A stretch of DNA of 64,000 nt from Agrococcus sp. Marseille-Q4369 (GTDB lineage Bacteria > Actinomycetota > Actinomycetes > Actinomycetales > Microbacteriaceae): positions 558,001 through 622,000 of the forward strand of contig NZ_CP070501.1 of NCBI RefSeq assembly GCF_018308945.1, written 5' to 3'. A program made the position numbers and the translations under genes. This document shows positions 8,669 to 18,576 of the stretch, piece by piece. The notes under the pieces are model-generated. The model did no database searches. It was not told the DNA's origin and was given only the letters and a program-made list of their open reading frames with translations. How positions within the stretch are numbered: position 1 is the stretch's first letter; the number at the start of each line of letters is the position of its first letter.

Positions 8669-8950
8669 ATGAGCGAGCAGATCGAGATCGTCGACAACCC
8701 GGCTTCGCAGCGCTTCGAGGCGCGCGTCGACGGCGCCCTCGCCGGCTTCGCCGACTACCGCGACGCCGACGACGTGCGCGCCTTCCCCCACACGGAGGTC
8801 GACCCGTCCTTCGGCGGGCGCGGCATCGGCTCGCGGCTCGTCGACGAGGCGCTTCGCGCGACGATCGCCGACGGCAAGCGCATCCGGCCGCAGTGCTCGT
8901 TCGTCGTCGCGCGCGCGGCGCTCGACGAGTTCGCCTCGCACCGCGCGTAG
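8669..8950 (+). CDS. Small GNAT family N-acetyltransferase-like protein (YidJ/Gtl3-like)
   Basis: 93 aa. The sequence runs IEIVDNPASQRFEARVDGALAGFADY, HTEVDPSFGGRGIGSRLVDEAL and IRPQCSFV. The GGRGIGSRL loop is the acetyl-CoA pyrophosphate-binding turn of the compact single-domain GNAT proteins of this type. Substrate is unknown. Ends with TAG, three bases from the complementary TAG stop of dhaM. Confidence 0.88.
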   Translation: MSEQIEIVDNPASQRFEARVDGALAGFADYRDADDVRAFPHTEVDPSFGGRGIGSRLVDEALRATIADGKRIRPQCSFVVARAALDEFASHRA

Positions 8951-8953
8951 GCG

Positions 8954-9652
8954 CTAGCCCTCCCCGAAGCCGCCGTCCGCGAGCTCGCGGATCGCCGCGA
9001 TCGCCTCGTTCGCCTGCGGCCCGGTCGCCTCGAACCGCGCGATCGCGCCGCGATCGAGACCGAGCGCCAGCACGCGCAGCAGGCTCGAGGCGTCCACGCC
9101 GTTCACGGTCACCTCGGCATCGAAGCCGCTCGCCGTGCGCACGAGCAGCGATGCCGGCCGCGCGTGCAGCCCGTGCTCGTTCGCGAGCTCGAGCTCGAGC
9201 ACCGCGGCGCCGTCCTCCGGCGCGACGACCGCTCCGCCTCCGGCGGCCTGCGCACCGGTCGGCTCCGATCTCGCTCCCGATTGCGGCCCCGACTCGGCAG
9301 CGGTCACGACCTGGTCGAGGCCCGCGCCGCCCTCGGCTGCGACCGCCGCGGCGACCGCGCCCTCGACGAGCGGCGCGTCGGCGATGCGGATGCGCTCGGG
9401 CGCGTCTGCGAAGTCGAGCGCGGTCTGGGCGGTCAGCACCGCTGAGCCCAGGTCGCACAGCACGACGACCCCGTCGCCCGAATCGGCCTCGCCGATCGCG
9501 GCCTGCACGCGGTCGAAGCTCGTGCCGAGCGCGCCGTCGTCGGTGCCGCCGGCCGCGGCGAGCACGACGCTCGGCGCCATCTGCGCGGCGAGCTCGACGA
9601 CCCCCTCGGCGATGCGCGCCGAGTGCGAGACGATCACGAGCCCGACGGTCAC
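8954..9652 (-). CDS. dhaM: Dihydroxyacetone kinase phosphotransfer subunit DhaM fused to HPr
   Basis: 232 aa from GTG at 9652, overlapping the dhaL stop by GTGA. Residues 1-125 are a mannose-type EIIA domain with its phosphorylatable His10 in IVSHSARIAEG. After an Ala/Gly-rich linker comes an HPr domain (about 150-232) with LHARPA, His163 being the phosphorylation site. Unlike E. coli DhaM there is no EI-like third domain. It passes phosphate from the PTS to DhaL-ADP, which phosphorylates dihydroxyacetone held by DhaK. Part of dhaKLM, opposite glpFK. Confidence 0.93.
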   Translation of the reverse strand: MTVGLVIVSHSARIAEGVVELAAQMAPSVVLAAAGGTDDGALGTSFDRVQAAIGEADSGDGVVVLCDLGSAVLTAQTALDFADAPERIRIADAPLVEGAVAAAVAAEGGAGLDQVVTAAESGPQSGARSEPTGAQAAGGGAVVAPEDGAAVLELELANEHGLHARPASLLVRTASGFDAEVTVNGVDASSLLRVLALGLDRGAIARFEATGPQANEAIAAIRELADGGFGEG

Positions 9653-10269
9653 GCCGTCTCCGCGGCCGCGGCGAGGATGAGCGAGGTCGACTCGGCGCCG
9701 GGATCCCGGTGTCCGATGGCACGCTCGCCGAGGTACGAGGCTCGCCCCTTGTGCGCGACGAGCGGCTCGGTCGCGAGCGCTCCCTCGGCGGCCGCGGCGG
9801 CGGCCGCCGAGAGCGTCGCGCGCACGTCGTCGCCGGCCGCCGAGGCCGCCTCGACGGCCGGCGTCCACGCATCCACCATCGTCTTGTCGCCCGACTCGGC
9901 CTTGCCGCGCGCGACGATGCCGTCGCGCGCCGCCGAGAGCACCTCGACGAGCGCAGCGGCGTCGAGCTCGTCGCGGTCGCCCGCCGCCATCGCCGCCTTG
10001 AGGAACGCGGTGCCGTAGAGCGGGCCCGCGGCACCGCCGACGGTCGAGATGAGCGTCGTCGCGACGAGCTTGAGCACCGCGCCGGGCGTCGCGCCGTCGT
10101 CGAGCGCGTCGAACCTGCCGAGCACCGCCTGGAACCCGCGGTCGAGGTTCTCGCCGTGGTCGGCGTCGCCGATCGCGCGGTCGAGCGCCGTCAGCTCGGC
10201 CTTGCGGCGCGAGACCTCGGCGGCGACCGCCTCGATCCAGCGACGCGTCCAGGCGCCGTCGAGCGTCAC
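9649..10269 (-). CDS. dhaL: Dihydroxyacetone kinase ADP-binding subunit DhaL
   Basis: 206 aa from GTG at 10269, 14 bp after dhaK. DRAIGDADHGENLDRGF carries the Asp residues that coordinate Mg-ADP in DhaL; GGAAGPLYGTAF and GDKTMVDAW are the other conserved blocks. The bound ADP serves as a coenzyme that is rephosphorylated by DhaM. Tightly packed in dhaKLM. Confidence 0.95.
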   Translation of the reverse strand: MTLDGAWTRRWIEAVAAEVSRRKAELTALDRAIGDADHGENLDRGFQAVLGRFDALDDGATPGAVLKLVATTLISTVGGAAGPLYGTAFLKAAMAAGDRDELDAAALVEVLSAARDGIVARGKAESGDKTMVDAWTPAVEAASAAGDDVRATLSAAAAAAAEGALATEPLVAHKGRASYLGERAIGHRDPGAESTSLILAAAAETA

Positions 10270-10283
10270 CGGCCCGTCGCCGC

Positions 10284-11288
<1,005 letters not shown>

Positions 11289-11402
11289 TTGGGCCTCTCC
11301 TTCGAAGTCTGCGGCGCTCCTCACGCTACGCCGGGAGCATCCGCGAGTCGAGCAGGAATCACAACCGTTTCCGGTCGACGATCCTCACGGTTACAGTGTG
11401 GC

Positions 11403-11439
11403 TACCGCTCGAGCGAGCGGTACGAGCGATGACGCTCGT
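11403..11439. promoter_or_regulatory. Two adjacent palindromes between dhaK and glpF, probable operator region
   Basis: TACCGCTC-GAGC-GAGCGGTA (11403-11422) is a perfect 8-bp inverted repeat. It is directly followed by ACGAGCG-ATGA-CGCTCGT (11422-11439), a perfect 7-bp repeat. Both share GAGCG half-sites with 4-nt centres. They lie 20-57 bp before the glpF start. AACCGT (11363-11368) and ACGGTT (11387-11392) form a further inverted pair. A DeoR- or IclR-type glycerol regulator is a reasonable candidate, but none is encoded in the window. Confidence 0.5.
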
Positions 11440-11459
11440 AGAAGAGAAAGCAGGGACCT

Positions 11460-12242
11460 GTGGATCTGAACCCCGGTCTGGTATTCCTCTCCGAGCTCGT
11501 GGGCACCGCGATGCTCGTGCTGCTCGGTTGCGGCGTCGTCGCGAACGTCGTGCTGAAGGGCACGAAGGGCTTCGGCGGCGGCTTCCTGATGATCAACTTC
11601 GGCTGGGGCTTGGCGGTCTTCGCGGGCGTCATCGTGTCGGCCTACTCGGGCGCACACATCAATCCGGCCGTCACCCTCGGACTGCTCGCGCAGGACCTCG
11701 CGAAGGGCACGGAGTACAACTGGGCGCTGCTGCCGATCTACCTCGGCGCGCAGTTCCTCGGCGCGTTCCTCGGCGCGGTGCTGTGCTGGCTCGCCTACAA
11801 GCAGCACTTCGACGTCGAGGAGGACCCGGGCGCCAAGCTCGGCACCTTCTCGACCGGTCCGGCGATGCGCTCGACCGGCTGGAACCTCGTCACCGAGATC
11901 ATCGGCACGTTCGTGCTCGTCTTCGTCGTGATCGCCTTCGGTGCGCAGAACGGCGACGCGGATGCGTCGGTGCCGGCCGGCCTCGCCTCGCTCGGCGCGC
12001 TCCCCGTCGCGCTCCTCGTCGTGGGCATCGGCGCCTCGCTCGGTGGCCCGACCGGCTACGCCATCAACCCCGCGCGCGACCTCGGCCCGCGCATCGCCCA
12101 CGCGGTGCTGCCGATCCGCGGCAAGGGCTCGAGCGACTGGGGCTACGCGTGGATCCCGGTCGTCGGCCCCGTCGTCGGCGGCGTGCTCGCAGGCCTGCTC
12201 GCACCCACGATGATCGCCGGCGTCGCCGGCTTCACAGCCTGA
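11460..12242 (+). CDS. glpF: Glycerol facilitator, MIP/aquaporin family
   Basis: 260 aa from GTG at 11460. Six membrane helices and the two half-helix NPA boxes are visible: [14 protein letters not shown] and [17 protein letters not shown], the second followed by Asp as in glyceroporins rather than strict water channels. It lets glycerol diffuse in; GlpK, 73 bp downstream, traps it by phosphorylation. Confidence 0.95.
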   Translation: MDLNPGLVFLSELVGTAMLVLLGCGVVANVVLKGTKGFGGGFLMINFGWGLAVFAGVIVSAYSGAHINPAVTLGLLAQDLAKGTEYNWALLPIYLGAQFLGAFLGAVLCWLAYKQHFDVEEDPGAKLGTFSTGPAMRSTGWNLVTEIIGTFVLVFVVIAFGAQNGDADASVPAGLASLGALPVALLVVGIGASLGGPTGYAINPARDLGPRIAHAVLPIRGKGSSDWGYAWIPVVGPVVGGVLAGLLAPTMIAGVAGFTA

Positions 12243-12315
12243 GGGCACGAGGAGGGGGCCCGCCGGGCTCCCTCCTCCTCGACCACCGCAACCGCCACCG
12301 AACCAAGGAGCACTG

Positions 12316-13827
12316 ATGACCGACTACGTCATCGCGATCGACCAGGGCACGACCTCGACCCGCGCGATCCTCTTCGACCACGCCGGGAGCATCGTCTCGA
12401 CCGGCCAGCTCGAGCACGAGCAGATCTTCCCGCACGCCGGCTGGGTCGAGCACGACCCGAAGGAGATCTGGAACAACACCCGCGAGGTGATCGGCCAGGC
12501 GCTCTCGAAGGCCAACGTCACGCGCCACAACGTCAAGGCCATCGGCATCACCAACCAGCGCGAGACCGCGGTGGTGTGGAACAGGACGACGGGCGAGCCC
12601 GTCTACAACGCGATCGTGTGGCAGGACACGCGCACGCAGAAGATCGTCGATCGCCTCGCCGACGGCGACACCGACCGCTACAAGCAGAAGGTCGGCCTGC
12701 CGCTCGCGACCTACTTCTCGGGCACGAAGATCGTCTGGATCCTCGAGAACGTCGAGGGCGCGCGCGAGGCCGCCGAGGCGGGCGAGCTGCTCTTCGGCAC
12801 GACCGACTCGTGGGTGCTGTGGAACCTCACGGGCGGCGTGAACGGCGGCGTGCACGCGACCGACGTCACGAACGCGTCCCGCACGCTCTTCATGGACCTC
12901 GAGACCCTCGAGTGGGACGACGCGATCCTCGCCGACTTCGGGGTGCCGCGCTCGATGCTGCCCGAGATCAAGCCGTCCTCGGGCGAGTTCGGCGTCGCGG
13001 CGTCGGAGTCGCTGCTGCGCGAGACGCCGATCACGGGCATCCTCGGCGACCAGCAGGCCGCGACGTTCGGCCAGGCCGCGTTCGACAAGGGCGAGGCCAA
13101 GAACACGTACGGCACCGGCAACTTCCTCATCTTCAACACCGGCGAGGAGATCGTCCACTCGAAGAACGGGCTGCTGACGACGGTCGGCTACAAGATCGGC
13201 GACGAGCCGACCCACTACGCGCTCGAGGGCTCGATCGCGGTGACGGGCTCGCTCATCCAGTGGCTGCGCGACAACCTGGGCCTCATCCCCGACGCACCGG
13301 CGGTCGAGCAGCTCGCGAAGACCGTCGACGACAACGGCGGCGCGTACTTCGTGCCGGCGTTCTCGGGCCTCTTCGCGCCCCACTGGCGACCGGATGCGCG
13401 CGGTGCGCTCGTGGGTCTCACCCGGTACGTCAACAAGGGCCACATCGCGCGCGCGGCCCTCGAGGCGACCGCGTTCCAGACCGCCGAGGTCGTCGACGCG
13501 GTGAACGCTGACTCGGGCGTCGACCTCACCGAGCTCAAGGTCGACGGCGGGATGATCGCGAACGACACCCTCATGCAGTTCCAGGCCGACATCCTCCGGG
13601 TGCCGGTCGTCCGGCCGGTCGTCGCGGAGACGACGGCGCTCGGCGCCGCGTACGCCGCCGGGCTCGCGGTCGGGTTCTGGGGCTCGCTCGACGAGCTGCG
13701 CGAGCAGTGGCAGGAGGACCGCCGCTGGGAGCCGCAGATGGACCAGGAGGCGCGCGACCGCACCTACCGCAATTGGAAGAAGGCGGTGCAGAAGACGCTC
13801 GACTGGGTCGACGAGGACGTCGACTGA
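12316..13827 (+). CDS. glpK: Glycerol kinase
   Basis: 503 aa, the usual family length. N-terminal [14 protein letters not shown] phosphate-binding loop, [13 protein letters not shown] glycerol-site region, [27 protein letters not shown] and [18 protein letters not shown] are all present. AAGGAG sits 6 nt before the ATG. It makes glycerol-3-phosphate from ATP and glycerol. Operon with glpF, ended by the strong hairpin at 13846. Confidence 0.97.
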   Translation: MTDYVIAIDQGTTSTRAILFDHAGSIVSTGQLEHEQIFPHAGWVEHDPKEIWNNTREVIGQALSKANVTRHNVKAIGITNQRETAVVWNRTTGEPVYNAIVWQDTRTQKIVDRLADGDTDRYKQKVGLPLATYFSGTKIVWILENVEGAREAAEAGELLFGTTDSWVLWNLTGGVNGGVHATDVTNASRTLFMDLETLEWDDAILADFGVPRSMLPEIKPSSGEFGVAASESLLRETPITGILGDQQAATFGQAAFDKGEAKNTYGTGNFLIFNTGEEIVHSKNGLLTTVGYKIGDEPTHYALEGSIAVTGSLIQWLRDNLGLIPDAPAVEQLAKTVDDNGGAYFVPAFSGLFAPHWRPDARGALVGLTRYVNKGHIARAALEATAFQTAEVVDAVNADSGVDLTELKVDGGMIANDTLMQFQADILRVPVVRPVVAETTALGAAYAAGLAVGFWGSLDELREQWQEDRRWEPQMDQEARDRTYRNWKKAVQKTLDWVDEDVD

Positions 13828-13845
13828 GCGCGCTGGAGCCGAGAG

Positions 13846-13883
13846 CGCCGAAGGGGGCCGCTGCGCAGCGGCCCCCTTCGGCG
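13846..13883. terminator. Perfect 38-bp palindromic terminator after glpK
   Basis: The two 19-nt halves are exact reverse complements (outer arm CGCCGAAGGGGGCCGC). It lies between glpK and a convergent gene ending at 13889, so it can serve both strands. No long T-run follows, as usual in this group. Confidence 0.85.
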
Positions 13884-13888
13884 TCTGC

Positions 13889-14833
13889 TCAGACCGGGCG
13901 CTGCACCGGGTCGCCGAGCCAGATGACCGCAGCGGCGATCGCCATGATGACGAGCGACGCGCGCGCGGTGGAGACGGCGATGACGACCGAGCACCACCAG
14001 TCGTCGGCCTCCGAGAGCCTGCCGCGCGAGGTCGGCTGCTTCGCGGAGATCGCGACGGCGAGGGCGAGCAGATCGAGGCAGCACAGCATCGAGACGACGG
14101 CGACGCGTACGCGCGGGCCCTCGCCGGTGCGGTGCGCGCGGCCCGAGCCGTGCGGCTCGGCGACGTTCGCGACCGGCAGCAGCGCGCGCATCCAGCCGTC
14201 GAGCCACCACGCGAGCAGCACGAGGCTCAGCACGAGCAGCACCGCGCCGATGCGCCCCACCGCCTCGTCGATCGAGCTCCCCGCCTCCTGCCACGGGTGC
14301 TCGAAGAGCCGCTCGCGGATCGCGGGCAGCGCGCGTGCGGAGAAGGCGGCGCCGGCCATCGCGAAGCCCGTCACGACGACGAGGATCGTGACCGGGTGCC
14401 GCATGCGCACGAGCATCCACGCGACGACGAGCGTGCCGAAGGCGGCGAAGTGGATCGCGTCGAGGGCGCCGTAGGTCGAAGCGCCGATGAGCGACGTCGA
14501 CTGCAGCAGCAGCACGGCCGCTTGCGTGCACGCGAAGAGCACGACGCAGTAGAGCGCACCGAGCCGGTAGCTGCGCGAGGCCGGCGCGACGAGCGTCGCG
14601 AGCACGAGCAGCAGCACGCCGATGCCGCGCAGCGTGAGCGACGGGGCGAGCTCCGGCGGATGATGCAGCAGCAGCGTGAGCCCGTAGCACGACAGCAGCC
14701 CGGCGACGGCGAGCGCGACGAGCAGCAGCGAGCGCGACGTGCGGTCGGCCCACGCGAGCGGCCACGCGTGCCACACCTCGGCGCTCGACCACGTCGTCTG
14801 ACGCTCGGCGCGCTCGATGACCCGGCTGCTCAC
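13889..14833 (-). CDS. Multi-pass membrane protein of unknown function
   Basis: 314 aa from GTG at 14833, 7 bp after the trpD stop. About eight hydrophobic helices are seen (for example [34 protein letters not shown] and [14 protein letters not shown]), separated by Arg-rich loops; [13 protein letters not shown] precedes helix 2. I recognise no family. Its position after trpD suggests co-transcription but not a tryptophan role. Confidence 0.7.
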   Translation of the reverse strand: MSSRVIERAERQTTWSSAEVWHAWPLAWADRTSRSLLLVALAVAGLLSCYGLTLLLHHPPELAPSLTLRGIGVLLLVLATLVAPASRSYRLGALYCVVLFACTQAAVLLLQSTSLIGASTYGALDAIHFAAFGTLVVAWMLVRMRHPVTILVVVTGFAMAGAAFSARALPAIRERLFEHPWQEAGSSIDEAVGRIGAVLLVLSLVLLAWWLDGWMRALLPVANVAEPHGSGRAHRTGEGPRVRVAVVSMLCCLDLLALAVAISAKQPTSRGRLSEADDWWCSVVIAVSTARASLVIMAIAAAVIWLGDPVQRPV

Positions 14834-14840
14834 CTCGGCA

Positions 14841-15896
14841 TCATGCCGCAGCCGCGGCGCGCCACGCCTCGAGCGTGCGCGTCGCGGCCCCGGAGTCGAT
14901 CGCGCCGGCGGCGACGTCGAGCTCCTCGCGCAAGCGCTCCACGAGCGGGCGGTCCTTCTGTCGCGGGTCGCCGTCGAGCCGCCAGGCCACGAGCGCGGCG
15001 GCGGCGTTGAGCAGCACGACGTCGCGCACGGGCCCCTGCTCGCCCGCGATCGTGCGGCGCAGCACGTCGGCGTTGTGCTCGGCCGAGCCGCCGCGCAGGT
15101 CGTCGAGGCTCGCCCGGCGGATGCCGAGCTCGCGCGGGTCGATGTCGTGCTCCACGACGTCGCCGCGAGCGACCTCCCAGAGCTCGGAGTGGCCGGTCGT
15201 CGTGAGCTCGTCGAGCCCGTCCTCGCCGCGCACGACGAGCGCGGTCGCGCCCCGGGTCGCGAAGACGCCGACGAACTGCTCGATGATGTGCTTGTCGGCG
15301 ACGCCGACGAGCGACACCTCGGGGCGCGCGGGGTTGACGAGCGGGCCGAGGTAGTTGAAGACCGTCGGCACCCCGAGCGCGGCGCGCACCGGTCCCGCGT
15401 GCCGGAACCCGGGGTGGAAGCGCGTCGCCCACGCGAACGAGATCCCGGCGCGCTCGAGGATGCGCCGCACTGCCGCCGGGTCGTCATCGGACGGCACGAG
15501 CCCGAGCGCCTCGAGCACGTCGGACGCGCCCGACGAGGAGGAGACGGCGCGGTTGCCGTGCTTGAGCACCGGCACGCCCGAGGCGGCGACGACGATGCTC
15601 GCGGTCGTGGAGATGTTGACGGTGTGCTGGCGGTCGCCGCCCGTGCCGACGATGTCGACGACGCGCGTGTCGCCCGGGAGCGGCACGGCCGCCTCGAGGA
15701 TGGCGTCGCGGAAGCCGACGAGCTCCTCGGCGACGACGCCCTTCGCCCGCAGGGCGATGAGGAAGCCCGCGATCTGCGCCTCCGAGGCGCGCCCGGCGAC
15801 CACCTCGGCCATCGCCCACTCGGCCTGCCGGATCGCCAGGTCGTCGCCTTCGAGCAGGGTCTCGAGCACGCACGGCCAGGTCAAGAGGCGATCCAT
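14841..15896 (-). CDS. trpD: Anthranilate phosphoribosyltransferase
   Basis: 351 aa. [23 protein letters not shown] is the PRPP-binding loop; [21 protein letters not shown] and the [32 protein letters not shown] block hold the anthranilate site. It transfers the phosphoribosyl group of PRPP to anthranilate in tryptophan synthesis. No other trp gene is near. The position divergent from ctaE is a familiar actinobacterial order. TAGGCT lies 6 nt before the ATG with no Shine-Dalgarno, suggesting a leaderless message. Confidence 0.96.
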   Translation of the reverse strand: MDRLLTWPCVLETLLEGDDLAIRQAEWAMAEVVAGRASEAQIAGFLIALRAKGVVAEELVGFRDAILEAAVPLPGDTRVVDIVGTGGDRQHTVNISTTASIVVAASGVPVLKHGNRAVSSSSGASDVLEALGLVPSDDDPAAVRRILERAGISFAWATRFHPGFRHAGPVRAALGVPTVFNYLGPLVNPARPEVSLVGVADKHIIEQFVGVFATRGATALVVRGEDGLDELTTTGHSELWEVARGDVVEHDIDPRELGIRRASLDDLRGGSAEHNADVLRRTIAGEQGPVRDVVLLNAAAALVAWRLDGDPRQKDRPLVERLREELDVAAGAIDSGAATRTLEAWRAAAAA

Positions 15897-15902
15897 GGCT
15901 CG

Positions 15903-15908
15903 AGCCTA
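15903..15908 (-). promoter_or_regulatory. -10 element (TAGGCT) of a leaderless trpD transcript
   Basis: TAGGCT on the minus strand ends 6 nt before the trpD ATG at 15896, and an A-rich run precedes it. The gap to ctaE is too short for a conventional leader on both sides. Confidence 0.55.
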
Positions 15909-15961
15909 TCTTTTTGCGCTCGACTGGCTCGTCGGGTCACTACGGCGCGTAGAACTGTCAC

Positions 15962-15967
15962 TAGGAT
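15962..15967 (+). promoter_or_regulatory. -10 element (TAGGAT) fixing the ctaE start
   Basis: TAGGAT ends 7 nt before the GTG at 15975. It overlaps the in-frame ATG at 15966, which makes that ATG an unlikely start. Confidence 0.55.
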
Positions 15968-15974
15968 GGACATC

Positions 15975-16610
15975 GTGTCCACTACTGCGCTCTCCTCGTC
16001 GCCCTCAGCGCCGATGATCCGCCGGCCGAACACCGTGGCGGTCGGCACCATCGTCTGGCTCGGCAGCGAAGTCATGTTCTTCGCCGGCCTCTTCGCGATC
16101 TACTTCACGCTCCGATCGATGTCGGGCGACCTGTTCGCGACCGAGGCCGAGAAGCTCAACGTGCTCTTCGCCACGATCAACACGACGATCCTGCTGCTGT
16201 CGAGCTTCACGTGCCAGGCGGGCGCGAACGCCGCCGAGCACCACCAGGTGTTCCGCACCGGTCGAGCGCTGCAGTTCTCCAAGTGGGGCATGGTCGAGTG
16301 GTTCTACCTGACCTACGCGATGGGCGCGATCTTCATCATGCTGCAGGTCTTCGAGTACGTGGAGCTCGTGCACCACGGGGTCGCGATCCAGTCGAACTCC
16401 TACGCGTCGGCGTTCTACCTCACGACGGGCTTCCACGGCCTGCACGTCACCGGCGGGCTCTTCGCCTTCCTCTTCGTGATCGGCCGCGCCTACGCGGTCA
16501 AGCGCTTCGGACACAAGGAGGCGACGAGCGCGCACGTCATCTCCTACTACTGGCACTTCGTCGACGTGGTCTGGATCGGCCTGTACCTCGTCATCTACTG
16601 GCTCAAGTAA
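15975..16610 (+). CDS. ctaE: Cytochrome c oxidase subunit III
   Basis: 211 aa from GTG at 15975 (214 aa if ATG 15966 is used). Five or more helices with [24 protein letters not shown], the [23 protein letters not shown] motif and the C-terminal [23 protein letters not shown], all typical of aa3-oxidase subunit III of actinobacteria. It belongs to the bcc-aa3 supercomplex and is followed 7 bp later by qcrC. The -10-like TAGGAT seven bases upstream favours the GTG. Confidence 0.95.
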   Translation: MSTTALSSSPSAPMIRRPNTVAVGTIVWLGSEVMFFAGLFAIYFTLRSMSGDLFATEAEKLNVLFATINTTILLLSSFTCQAGANAAEHHQVFRTGRALQFSKWGMVEWFYLTYAMGAIFIMLQVFEYVELVHHGVAIQSNSYASAFYLTTGFHGLHVTGGLFAFLFVIGRAYAVKRFGHKEATSAHVISYYWHFVDVVWIGLYLVIYWLK

Positions 16611-16617
16611 CGGTTGG

Positions 16618-17433
16618 GTGAGGATCTTGACAGCACGCAAGAAGACCGGACGCAGGCACCCGCTCGCCAGCGCCGCCCTGCTCATGATCGGCCTCGTCGT
16701 CGCCGGCGGCGCGTCGGTCGCGGTGAGCAGCGTCGCGAACGCTGAGCCCGCCGTCGCCCCGCACGCGCAGCAGCTGACCGCCGAGGACGGCGAGCTGCTC
16801 TTCCGCGCCAACTGCGCCTCGTGCCACGGCCTCGAGGCCGAGGGCACGGAGGCCGGGCCGAGCCTGATCGGCGTGGGCGCCGCATCCGTCGACTTCCAGG
16901 TCATGACCGGCCGCATGCCGATGGCCTTCCAGGGCCCGCAGGCCGAGCAGCGCGACCCGCAGTTCACGCAGGAGCAGTCCGACGCGATGGGCGAGTACAT
17001 CGCCGCGCTCGCGCCCGGTCCCGACGTGCCCGACGAGCAGTGGCTCGACATCAGCCAGGTCGACGACGAGGGCATCGCCCGCGGTGGCGAGCTCTTCCGC
17101 ATCAACTGCGCGATGTGCCACAACGTCGCGGGCGCCGGCGGCGCGCTGACCGAGGGCAAGTGGGCCCCGCACCTGCGCGACATCGACCCCGTGCACGTCT
17201 ACGAGGCGATGCTCACCGGCCCGCAGAACATGCCGGTCTTCAACGACGCGAACATCAGCCCGGAGCAGAAGCGCGAGATCATCGCGTACCTGAACTACCT
17301 CGACGAGAACCCGTCGGTCGGCGGCTTCGACCTCGGCAGCCTCGGCCCGGTGTCGGAGGGCCTGTTCATCTGGATCTTCGGCCTCGGCGGCCTCGTGGCC
17401 GTCTCCGTGTGGCTCACCTCGAGGCCGAACTGA
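16618..17433 (+). CDS. qcrC: Cytochrome bc1 complex diheme cytochrome c subunit
   Basis: 271 aa from GTG at 16618 (a TTG at 16627 with GAGG before it is an alternative). N-terminal membrane anchor, two heme c sites CASCH (66-70) and CAMCH (164-168), each with distal Met regions, and a C-terminal helix (VSEGLFIWIFGLGGLVAVSVW). The diheme subunit links the bc1 complex directly to the oxidase, so no soluble cytochrome c is needed. Located in ctaE-qcrCAB. Confidence 0.95.
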   Translation: MRILTARKKTGRRHPLASAALLMIGLVVAGGASVAVSSVANAEPAVAPHAQQLTAEDGELLFRANCASCHGLEAEGTEAGPSLIGVGAASVDFQVMTGRMPMAFQGPQAEQRDPQFTQEQSDAMGEYIAALAPGPDVPDEQWLDISQVDDEGIARGGELFRINCAMCHNVAGAGGALTEGKWAPHLRDIDPVHVYEAMLTGPQNMPVFNDANISPEQKREIIAYLNYLDENPSVGGFDLGSLGPVSEGLFIWIFGLGGLVAVSVWLTSRPN

Positions 17434-17463
17434 TCCATGGCGAACGACAACGAGAGGAACAGC

Positions 17464-18576
17464 ATGTCGGCTGAAGACCAGTCGGCTCCTAGCGAGCAGA
17501 GCGTCGTCGCCTACGACCGTGGCGCAGCGATCGAGCAGTCGGACGGCTTCACGAACCCGGGCCTGCCGCCGCACCGGCCGCGCCAGACCGACCTCCACCC
17601 CGAGAAGGAGCGCCGCGCGGAGCGGCAGGTCGTCGCCTGGTTCCTGATCTCGATGCTCGGCTCGGTGCTCGCGATCGTCGCGTACATCGCGCTGCCGATC
17701 GAGCCGGGCAACATGGCGAGCGTCCGGGCGAACAACCTCTTCCTCGGCCTCGCGATCGCGCTCGCGCTGCTCGCCGTCGGCATCGGCGGCATGCACTGGG
17801 CGCGCCAGCTCATGAGCAGCCACGAGGTCGTCGAGGAGCGGCACCTGTCGCGCGGCTCCGAGAAGAGCCGCGCCCGCGCCGTCGAGATCTTCCAGCTGGG
17901 CGACCAGGAGTCGGGCTTCTCGCGCCGCACGCTCATCCGCAACACGCTCATCGGCGCCGTCGCCCTCATGCCGCTGCCCGCCATCGTGCTCTTCCGCGAC
18001 CTCGCGCCCGCCGAGGACGCCGTCGAGGCGATCGCGCACACGATGTGGACCTCGGGCGAGCGCCTCGCCCTCGACCCGACCGGCACGCCCATCCGCGCGG
18101 ACGACGTCACGATCGGCTCGGCGTTCCACGTGATCCCCGAGTCGCTCAAGGACATCGGCCACAACGAGGGCTACCTCGACAAGAAGGCGCTCGCCGCCGT
18201 GCTGCTCGTCCGGCTCCCCGTCGACCGCCTCAAGGAGGCCCCCGGCCGCGAGGGCTGGTCGTACGACGGCATCGTCGCCTACTCCAAGATCTGCACGCAC
18301 GTCGGCTGCCCCGTGGCGCTGTACGAGCAGCAGACGCACCACCTCCTCTGCCCGTGCCACCAGTCGACGTTCGACGTCACCGAGCACGCGAAGGTCGTCT
18401 TCGGCCCCGCGAAGCGGCCGCTCCCGCAGCTGCCGATCACCGTGGACGACGAGGGCTACCTCATCGCCCAGCGCGACTTCACCGAGCCCATCGGCCCGTC
18501 GTTCTGGGAGCGCCTGAACCACATCGACCCGGACCACGTGCCGGTGTCGGCCGCTGAGACGGAGACCCGCGCATGA
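17464..18576 (+). CDS. qcrA: Cytochrome bc1 complex Rieske iron-sulfur subunit
   Basis: 370 aa from ATG at 17464, preferred because GAGAGGAA lies just upstream; ATG at 17437 would add nine residues without a ribosome binding site. Three membrane helices precede the Rieske domain, whose cluster ligands are CTHVGC (277-282) and CPCHQS (296-301). It moves electrons from quinol to the diheme cytochrome. Its stop overlaps the qcrB start by ATGA. Confidence 0.95.
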   Translation: MSAEDQSAPSEQSVVAYDRGAAIEQSDGFTNPGLPPHRPRQTDLHPEKERRAERQVVAWFLISMLGSVLAIVAYIALPIEPGNMASVRANNLFLGLAIALALLAVGIGGMHWARQLMSSHEVVEERHLSRGSEKSRARAVEIFQLGDQESGFSRRTLIRNTLIGAVALMPLPAIVLFRDLAPAEDAVEAIAHTMWTSGERLALDPTGTPIRADDVTIGSAFHVIPESLKDIGHNEGYLDKKALAAVLLVRLPVDRLKEAPGREGWSYDGIVAYSKICTHVGCPVALYEQQTHHLLCPCHQSTFDVTEHAKVVFGPAKRPLPQLPITVDDEGYLIAQRDFTEPIGPSFWERLNHIDPDHVPVSAAETETRA

